From contig CAJUSL010000003.1 in the NCBI GenBank assembly GCA_910589135.1, positions 1 to 18,879 of the forward strand: a DNA stretch of 18,879 nucleotides, given 5' to 3'. The DNA is from an uncultured Eggerthellaceae bacterium (lineage in GTDB: Bacteria > Actinomycetota > Coriobacteriia > Coriobacteriales > Eggerthellaceae). Of the stretch, positions 14,270-18,879 are shown one piece after another; the stretch's first letter is position 1, and each line of letters starts with the position of its first letter. Both the position numbers and the translations under genes were made by a program. The notes beneath the pieces were generated by a model. The model was not told where the DNA came from. It was given only the letters and a program-made list of their open reading frames with translations, and ran no database searches.

Positions 14270-14289
14270 CGGTTCCTTCGACGTAACCG
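14270..14289 (-). terminator. Possible weak terminator after lysA
   Basis: On the minus strand, 17 bp beyond the lysA stop, a 5-bp stem (CGGTT/AACCG) with a 10-nt loop is followed by TTTC. This is weak, and no better structure lies between lysA and the antitoxin gene. Confidence 0.25.
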
Positions 14290-14305
14290 GAATCCCGATG
14301 GCGCG

Positions 14306-15661
14306 CTACAGGTCCCTCGCCAGCAAATCGTCATAGGTCTCGCGGCGGGTGGTCACCCGCGCGGCCCCGTCGCGCACGAACACAACGGCCGGGCGGGGCT
14401 GGCCGTTGTAGTTGCTGGCCATGGTCATGTTGTAGGCGCCGGTGCCGAACACGCACACGATGTCGCCCAGGTCGGCCTTCTGCAACGGCATGTCCACCAC
14501 CACGGCGTCGCCGCTCTCGCAGTGCTTGCCGCACAGGGTGACGATCTCGCAGCGCGGCTGGTCGGCCTTGTTGGCGATGGTGGGTTCGTAGTCGGCGTGG
14601 TACAGCGCCGTGCGGATGTTGTCGCTCATGCCGCCGTCGATGGCCACGTACTTGCGAATGCCCGGCAGTGTCTTCAAGATGCCCACCGTGTACAGCGTCA
14701 CGCCGGCGTTGGCCACCAGCGAACGGCCCGGCTCCACCAAAAGGCGCGGCAGCGGGAAATCGTGCTTCTCGCACAGCTCGCGCACGCTGTCGCACGTGAC
14801 GGCCGCGAAGTCGTCGATCGAGGACGGCACATCGGTCGCCTCGTAGGCGACGCCCAGGCCACCGCCCAGGTCAAGCTCTTCGACCGTGTAGCCATACCCC
14901 TCGCGGATGCGCGCCAGGAAATCCACCATCACGGCCGCGGCCTCGCCGAAGGAATGCAGCGCGAAGATCTGCGAGCCGATATGGCAATGCAGGCCCGCCA
15001 AGCGCACGTTCGGCGTCTCGAGCGCGGCGCCCACGCACGTGTAGGCGAAGTCTTCAAGCATGGTGAAGCCGAACTTCGAATCCTCGCAGCCGGTGCGGAT
15101 GTACTCGTGCGTATCGGCCTCGACGCCCGGCGTGATGCGCATGTAGATGTCCTGCACCTTGCCGTGGCGCGCAGCGATTTCGGACACGCGCGCCAGCTCG
15201 ATGCGGCTGTCCACGATGATGCGCCCCACGCCCGCCGAGATGGCCTCTTCCAGTTCCTGTGGAGTTTTGTTGTTGCCATGCATGAAGATGCGCTCGGCAG
15301 GGAAGCCGGCCGCAAGCGCGCACGCAAGCTCGCCGCCGCCCGACACGTCCAGGCACAGGCCCTCCTCGTCGGCGATGCGCACGACGGCCTTGTTCATGAA
15401 CGCCTTGCTGGCGTACAGCACGTCCGAGTTCTCGTAGCGGCTGCGGAAGGCGCGCATGAATTCCTGCATGCGGCAACGAATGTCGTCCTCGTCGAACACG
15501 TAGAGCGCGGTGCCCTGCTCGCGGGCGAGCTCGACCATGTCCACGCCGCCTACGAACAGGTGCCCGTCACGCACCTCGGCAGTCCGAGGAAGCACGGACC
15601 CGAGATCCATGGTGGTCTTGTTGTCTGCCTTCTTGGAAAGGTCGGATGCTGGTAAAGACAT
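14306..15661 (-). CDS. lysA: Diaminopimelate decarboxylase
   Basis: This 451-aa PLP enzyme converts meso-diaminopimelate to lysine, the last step of lysine synthesis. The PLP lysine is Lys86 (VLYASKAFMNK). Other family marks are LDVSGGGELACAL, HCHIGSQI, LDLGGGLGVAYE, EPGRSLVANAG and GKHCESGDAV (the Cys-x-Glu-Ser-Gly-Asp site). Length is slightly above the usual 420 residues because of a short N-terminal extension. The ATG at 15661 follows AAAGGGG by 6 nt; the much longer open frame upstream is not coding. It is transcribed alone, with its promoter and ribosome-binding site bracketed by an inverted repeat. Confidence 0.95.
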   Translation of the reverse strand: MSLPASDLSKKADNKTTMDLGSVLPRTAEVRDGHLFVGGVDMVELAREQGTALYVFDEDDIRCRMQEFMRAFRSRYENSDVLYASKAFMNKAVVRIADEEGLCLDVSGGGELACALAAGFPAERIFMHGNNKTPQELEEAISAGVGRIIVDSRIELARVSEIAARHGKVQDIYMRITPGVEADTHEYIRTGCEDSKFGFTMLEDFAYTCVGAALETPNVRLAGLHCHIGSQIFALHSFGEAAAVMVDFLARIREGYGYTVEELDLGGGLGVAYEATDVPSSIDDFAAVTCDSVRELCEKHDFPLPRLLVEPGRSLVANAGVTLYTVGILKTLPGIRKYVAIDGGMSDNIRTALYHADYEPTIANKADQPRCEIVTLCGKHCESGDAVVVDMPLQKADLGDIVCVFGTGAYNMTMASNYNGQPRPAVVFVRDGAARVTTRRETYDDLLARDL

Positions 15662-15667
15662 GGAAAT

Positions 15668-15706
15668 CCCCTTTGCTGCGATGTCCAAGTCATTGTAGCA
15701 AAGGGG
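15668..15706 (-). promoter_or_regulatory. lysA promoter with overlapping 10-bp inverted repeat
   Basis: AGCAAAGGGG, containing the lysA Shine-Dalgarno (15668-15677 as complement), pairs perfectly with CCCCTTTGCT (15697-15706 as complement), 19 nt apart. Between the arms the minus strand reads TACAAT (15692-15697), a strong -10 preceded by TGC (extended -10); the -35 is poor. If transcription starts about 15685, the repeat is a DNA operator. If it starts further upstream, it is an RNA hairpin hiding the ribosome-binding site. Confidence 0.5.
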
Positions 15707-16007
15707 AGAGTGGCGACGATTCCGATGGCGCTGTCGCTGCCTGCTCCATTCGGGAGGGGGTGTCCCGTCAGGTCGTCGCTCGGGCAGCCGAGGTGCCGCC
15801 GGCCTGCGATCCGTTAGCCACGTTTCACGCGAGCGGCTGTTGCCGAAATGCCAGCGGGCCTCGTCTTTTTCCTTGTCCGAATCATGACATTTCCCATCGG
15901 GGCCCGACGCCTTCCCGGGCATCCGTTAACATGACGACATTGGATGTAAACGAATGCGAAAACAAGCGGGCCTGCGTGGGCCCGCGTCGCCCAACCAAGG
16001 AGGAAGC
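15707..16007. other. Divergent lysA/moaE-like intergenic region
   Basis: No gene is supported in this stretch of about 300 bp. It ends with a 7-bp hairpin (GCGGGCC at 15966-15972 with GGCCCGC at 15979-15985) in the leader of the MoaE-like gene, followed by its AAGGAGGA ribosome-binding site. No lysine riboswitch or convincing T-box was found on the lysA strand. Confidence 0.4.
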
Positions 16008-16403
16008 ATGGCTAAGCAGGCACCGTCGATGGACCAATGGCTGGAAGAGGCGAAGGCCTCGGACGTCGCCGAGCAGTGCGGAATGTTCCTGGTGCACAAC
16101 GGCGTGGTGCGCGTGACGCCGAAAGCCCAGGTGCGCGAAGGCAAGGAAGGGCTTGGCGACGTGGCGCAAGTCGAGTTCTCCTACGACGAGGCCGGCGTTG
16201 CGGCCGCCGTCGAGGAGGCCCTCACATGGCCGGGCGTCTACTACGTGAAGACGTGGCTGAACGAGGGCGTGCTGTCCGTCGGCGACTCCATCATGTACGT
16301 GCTCATCGGCGCGGACATCCGCCCGAACTGCATCGACGCGCTGCAGAAGCTCGTCGGCAAGATCAAGAACGACCTCGTCGTCGAGAAGGAGATCTATGCA
16401 TAG
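16008..16403 (+). CDS. MoaE-like molybdopterin synthase large subunit
   Basis: This 131-aa protein resembles the MoaE family, which with thiocarboxylated MoaD inserts the dithiolene sulfurs into precursor Z in molybdenum cofactor synthesis. Visible parts are HNGVVR near residue 30, GVYYVKTWLNEGVLSVGDSIMYV (about 76-98), DIRPNCIDALQKLVGKIKND and a final VVEKEIY. Lys118, Lys120 and Lys127 lie where MoaE has its catalytic lysines, but the usual HR and WKKE motifs are altered, so it may be a divergent paralogue. The start at 16008 has AAGGAGGA upstream. Its stop overlaps the serpin start. Molybdenum cofactor supply would connect it to the molybdoenzyme of this window. Confidence 0.68.
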   Translation: MAKQAPSMDQWLEEAKASDVAEQCGMFLVHNGVVRVTPKAQVREGKEGLGDVAQVEFSYDEAGVAAAVEEALTWPGVYYVKTWLNEGVLSVGDSIMYVLIGADIRPNCIDALQKLVGKIKNDLVVEKEIYA

Positions 16404-17712
16404 CGGAAGCGCGGCCGGAAAGGCAGCCGGAAGGCCCCGCCTGCTGGCGATCCTTCTCGCCGCCGTTGCCGTCGCCGTCGCGGGCCTGGCGCTTGCCGGC
16501 TGCTCGCAAGGCGCGCCCGGCGATCAGGCGGCCGGCCAGGGCTCGTCCGATGCGGCTTCGACCGACCAGGCTCAGGTGACCAACACGGTGTCCGGCGACG
16601 ACCCGATGACGTCGTTCGCCGCCAACTCTGCCGCCATCGAGCTGACGGGCGACGAAAACGCCTGCTACTCCCCCGCCTCCTTCTACATCGCGCTGGCCAT
16701 GGTGGCCGCAGGCGCGGACGGCGAGGCGCAACAGCAGATGTTCGACACGCTGGGGGTGCAAGGCACCGAAGCGCTCGACGAGTACTGCAGGAAACAGCTT
16801 GACGAAATCGGGTACACCGACGAGACGGGGACGATCGACATATCGAACTCGCTATGGTCCAACGTCGGCTACACCTTCCAGGCCGAGTACCAGAGTGCCG
16901 TCGAGGAATACTTCGACGCGGGCGCGTTCGACATCCAGTTCGGCACGCAGCAAACCAACGACATGATCAAAGCCTGGATCTCGGAAGAAACGCGCGGCCT
17001 GCTGGAGCCCGACGTCAGCACCGATGCCAGCATGGTCGCCATGCTCATCAACACCATCTACTTCAAAGACAACTGGATCGAGCCGTTCACCGAAGGCGAG
17101 ACGACGCCCGACGTGTTCCACGCCGAAGACGGGGACGTGGAGGCGCAGTTCATGCACAACACCACCGACTACGTCGGCTACATCGAAGGCGACGGGTTCA
17201 CGGCGGCCCAACTGCCCTTCGCCGGCGGATCGACATGCACGTTCTTCCTCCCCAACGAAGGCACCACCGTCGCAGAGATGCTGAGCGGCCCCCAGACCGT
17301 GGCCGACCTGCTGTCGGCCCAGCCCAACTCGCAGGCGCAAATCAGCTGGGCCGTGCCGCGGTTCACCACCTCGTCGTCGTTCGACGACCTGGTCGCGTGC
17401 GCGCAACAGCTGGGAATCACGGACATCTTCGACCCGGCCAAGGGCGACATGTTCAGGAGCATGATCGTCGCGGAAAGCAGCGAGGACATGAGGTTCTATG
17501 TGAGCGACGCCCTGCAGGAGACGCAGATCGAGCTGAACGAGTTCGGCGTGGAGGCCGCCGCCTACACCGCCATGACGGTGCGCGCCACCTCGCTCGCGCC
17601 CGAATCGGTCGAGGTCGTCGACTTCGTGCTGAACCGCCCGTTCGCCTACGCGATTACCGCATCGAACGGCGCGCCGCTGTTCATCGGCGTGGTGGCAAAC
17701 CCGGCAGCATAG
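16396..17712 (+). CDS. Lipoprotein serpin (serine protease inhibitor family)
   Basis: This 438-aa protein begins with a lipoprotein signal peptide (lipobox LAGC, lipidated Cys36), a Ser/Asp/Gln-rich linker to about residue 65, then a full serpin domain: NACYSPASFYIALAMVAAGA, INTIYFKDNWIEPF, QLPFAGGSTCTFFLP, WAVPRFTTSSSFDD. The reactive-loop hinge runs from Glu382: EFGVEAAAYTAMTVRATS. Counting from it, P1-P1' falls at Thr398-Ser399. P15 Gly and P12-P10 Ala are kept, but P14 is Val and P9 is Tyr, so inhibitory function is likely but not certain. A cell-surface location suggests protection from host or bacterial proteases. The start overlaps the MoaE-like gene by 8 bp, implying coupled translation of two functionally unrelated genes. 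Confidence 0.92.
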   Translation: MHSGSAAGKAAGRPRLLAILLAAVAVAVAGLALAGCSQGAPGDQAAGQGSSDAASTDQAQVTNTVSGDDPMTSFAANSAAIELTGDENACYSPASFYIALAMVAAGADGEAQQQMFDTLGVQGTEALDEYCRKQLDEIGYTDETGTIDISNSLWSNVGYTFQAEYQSAVEEYFDAGAFDIQFGTQQTNDMIKAWISEETRGLLEPDVSTDASMVAMLINTIYFKDNWIEPFTEGETTPDVFHAEDGDVEAQFMHNTTDYVGYIEGDGFTAAQLPFAGGSTCTFFLPNEGTTVAEMLSGPQTVADLLSAQPNSQAQISWAVPRFTTSSSFDDLVACAQQLGITDIFDPAKGDMFRSMIVAESSEDMRFYVSDALQETQIELNEFGVEAAAYTAMTVRATSLAPESVEVVDFVLNRPFAYAITASNGAPLFIGVVANPAA

Positions 17713-17727
17713 GCCGCAAAGGCGCAT

Positions 17728-17833
17728 CAAGGGGCGTGTCAGGGGACGTTCGCTTTGTCACATCCGCTGCGGCCTCACGCCAGCAGCCATGCCTTCGATG
17801 CACCAAAGCGAACGTCCCCTGACACGCCCCTTG
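17728..17833. repeat. REP-like palindromic element with perfect 30-bp arms
   Basis: Arms at 17728-17757 and 17804-17833 are exact complements over 30 bp, separated by 46 nt. The arm core GTGTCAGGGGACGTTCGC resembles the GGGGACG(G)TTC palindromes that occur in many copies in several bacterial genomes and are associated with REP/RAYT-type mobility. There is no transposase here, so it would be a non-autonomous copy. It lies between the serpin gene and the convergent small gene. Confidence 0.7.
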
Positions 17834-18056
17834 GCACAACATCGCAGCACAAAAGGAAGGAGCCCCGCGGGGCTCCTTCCTGCTTCAGTTGTCGTTCCAG
17901 CGCTCGTTTTGCCTTCTGGCGGTTGTACTTGGTGCCGCCATGGACGCCATGGCCGCAAGCAAAGCCGTTGTAGCGCGGCTTCTTCGCCAGCGTGGCCTGC
18001 TCGGCCGTTTGCCGCCAGACCACAGCGCCCTTGGGCGCCTTCTGCTTCTTCGACAT
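17775..18056 (-). CDS. Small basic protein, C-terminus running into terminator and REP element
   Basis: The 93-aa frame begins MSKKQKAPKGAVVWRQTAEQ and continues through KPRYNGFACGHGVHGGTKYN and KAKRALERQLKQ, a basic protein with a compact look. ATG 18056 has a strong AGGAGG 8 nt upstream. Up to about residue 59 the sequence looks like a real conserved small protein, which I cannot name. After that the frame reads through an intrinsic terminator (17855-17880) and half of the REP-like element to a stop at 17775. A TGA in another frame (17885-17887) sits just before the terminator, where a normal stop would be, so a one-base insertion (or two-base loss) may have lost the original end. Confidence 0.6.
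   Translation of the reverse strand: MSKKQKAPKGAVVWRQTAEQATLAKKPRYNGFACGHGVHGGTKYNRQKAKRALERQLKQEGAPRGSFLLCCDVVPRGVSGDVRFGASKAWLLA
17855..17880 (-). terminator. Strong intrinsic terminator
   Basis: A perfect 12-bp stem (17855-17866 with 17869-17880, GGAAGGAGCCCC and complement) is followed on the minus strand by TTTTGTG. It should end transcription of the small basic-protein gene and any read-through from the YbaK-family gene. It lies inside the open frame of the small gene, just before the REP-like element. Confidence 0.8.
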
Positions 18057-18114
18057 ACGCCTCACCTCCTTCGCCATACCCAAAACGCGAAAGCCCGCCT
18101 TCCGCACAGGATTC

Positions 18115-18144
18115 ATTATTGCGCGCCAAGACCGGCAATGGCAA
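18115..18144 (-). promoter_or_regulatory. Promoter of the small basic-protein gene
   Basis: On the minus strand TTGCCA (18139-18144) and AATAAT (18115-18120) are separated by 18 bp; each matches the sigma-70 consensus at five of six positions. The predicted start lies about 50 nt upstream of the gene's ATG. Confidence 0.45.
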
Positions 18145-18158
18145 CCGAAACGCTGTGG

Positions 18159-18647
18159 CTAGCGGACGGTAAGGTCTGCGAAATCTGGAGAGATCAAGGC
18201 CGCCAAGTCGTCGGGCGCCATTTCCAGCTGACAGCCGATACGGCCGGCCGAAAAGAAGATGGTGTCGAAAAGCTGGGCCGTCTCGTCCGCCACGGTGCGG
18301 AACTGCCTCTTCATGCCGATGGGCGAGCACCCGCCGTGCACGTATCCGGTGAGGGGCAGAAGCTCGCGCGACCTGATCATCTCGATGGACTTCTCGCCGA
18401 CAGCCTTGGCCGCACGCTTCAGGTCGAGCTCTTCCGCAACGGGTACCATGAACACGAAATGCTCGCCCGACTTGCCGACGGTGACCAGCGTTTTGAACAC
18501 GCGGGCGGGATCGAGCCCAAGCAGCGCGGCCACTTCGACGCCCGAAGGCGCGCCCTCGCATTCGAACGCGCGCACCTTGCAGGGAAGCCCTGCGGCCTTG
18601 ACCTCGCGGATGGCGTTCGTCTTGGTTTCCTTGTGCTTCTTGGCCAC
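18159..18647 (-). CDS. ybaK: YbaK-family Cys-tRNA(Pro)/Cys-tRNA(Cys) deacylase
   Basis: This 162-aa protein belongs to the YbaK/EbsC family, which hydrolyses mischarged Cys-tRNA(Pro) in trans. Family marks are VRAFECEGAPSGVEVAALLG, RVFKTLVTVG, FVFMVPVAEELDLKRAAKAV, the active-site block GYVHGGCSPIGMK and a terminal AGRIGCQLEMAPDDL. GTG at 18647 is chosen as start: GAGGAAG stands 6-8 nt upstream, the protein then has the usual length, and the upstream in-frame extension to an ATG at 18767 does not look coding. It is probably a single gene transcribed from the AT-richer region beyond 18700. Confidence 0.92.
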   Translation of the reverse strand: MAKKHKETKTNAIREVKAAGLPCKVRAFECEGAPSGVEVAALLGLDPARVFKTLVTVGKSGEHFVFMVPVAEELDLKRAAKAVGEKSIEMIRSRELLPLTGYVHGGCSPIGMKRQFRTVADETAQLFDTIFFSAGRIGCQLEMAPDDLAALISPDFADLTVR

Positions 18648-18744
18648 GCTTTGCTTCCTCGCTCTAGAACGCTCGGCCAACACGTCGCCGAGCGGGAACA
18701 AACAGGACTTTATGCCACTTTTCGGGCTTCGTGTGGACAAAAAT

Positions 18745-18789
18745 TGCGGAAATCGGTAATTCAGCAATGGATTCCGGTCGATTTCCGCA
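18745..18789. repeat. 11-bp inverted repeat upstream of ybaK
   Basis: TGCGGAAATCG (18745-18755) and its perfect complement (18779-18789) flank 23 nt in an AT-richer stretch about 100 bp upstream of the YbaK-family gene. It could be an operator or part of a dispersed intergenic repeat. Nothing else is supported between 18648 and the window end except GTGTTTC occurring twice (18820-18840). Confidence 0.4.
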
Positions 18790-18879
18790 CGGCCTTCGTA
18801 CCTCGCAACGCCTCTACCTGGTGTTTCTTGAATCTGTGTTTCCGGCGTCGGTGACTTTTTGCCCCAGAAGGTCGAGAAA

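Noticed and set aside
15788..15802. T-box-like string (GGCGGCACC on the minus strand) upstream of lysA
   Set aside because: The tRNA-binding UGGN is replaced by CGGC, no specifier loop or stem I could be laid out, and a strong -10 lies downstream of it, so the string is probably not in the main lysA transcript.
1..18879. CRISPR arrays, tRNA or rRNA genes, complete insertion sequences
   Set aside because: No regularly spaced repeats, no cloverleaf-compatible segments or rRNA-like stretches and no transposase motifs were seen in the window.

Overview
The window is a high-GC, gene-dense bacterial segment. Its gene content suggests a member of the Eggerthellaceae (Coriobacteriia, gut Actinobacteria related to Eggerthella or Gordonibacter): a soluble molybdopterin oxidoreductase with its own ferredoxin, MFS carrier and LysR regulator, a 2-hydroxyacyl-CoA-dehydratase-type activase, and a lipoprotein serpin. 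The assignment rests on gene content and style; no rRNA or tRNA is present to confirm it.

Region 1 (1-11592) is mainly one long minus-strand gene train. In transcription order it holds a LysR-type regulator, an MFS carrier of the aromatic-acid/sugar-porter type, a cytoplasmic bis-MGD molybdoenzyme resembling catechol dehydroxylases, a two-cluster 4Fe-4S ferredoxin, an 89-aa zinc-ribbon-like protein, a 1048-aa double-ASKHA/DUF2229 activase, a 386-aa 2-hydroxyacyl-CoA-dehydratase-family protein, and a trigger-factor-like chaperone lacking the usual ribosome-docking loop. The last three are tightly coupled: the activase and its partner overlap by 7 bp, and partner and chaperone share an ATGA overlap. 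A strongly structured 170-bp spacer separates the oxidoreductase half from the activase half. The train ends at a 15-bp hairpin shared with a plus-strand gene of which only the 3' end is present.

Region 2 (11593-13246) is the space upstream of lysR, with a good lysR promoter flanked by an 11-bp inverted repeat, and a divergent OFA-family MFS carrier. Two MFS carriers of different families therefore flank the regulator.

Region 3 (13280-14172) is a small minus-strand Phd/ParE toxin-antitoxin pair followed by a short lipoprotein gene.

Region 4 (14306-17712) holds lysA (diaminopimelate decarboxylase, minus strand), whose promoter and Shine-Dalgarno sequence are bracketed by a 10-bp inverted repeat. 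Divergent from it is a MoaE-like gene overlapping a lipoprotein serpin gene by 8 bp.

Region 5 (17713-18879) contains a 106-bp REP-like element with perfect 30-bp arms, a strong intrinsic terminator, a small basic protein gene that reads through both, a YbaK-family deacylase gene, and an AT-richer stretch at the edge.

Working model (inference): LysR senses an aromatic or related compound, the two MFS carriers move substrate and product, the molybdoenzyme and ferredoxin perform a reductive reaction, and the ATP-driven activase/cluster-protein pair supplies very low-potential electrons or acts in parallel, with the chaperone and zinc-ribbon protein aiding assembly. The activase-chaperone half beside a molybdenum dehydroxylase is the most unusual part of the window.
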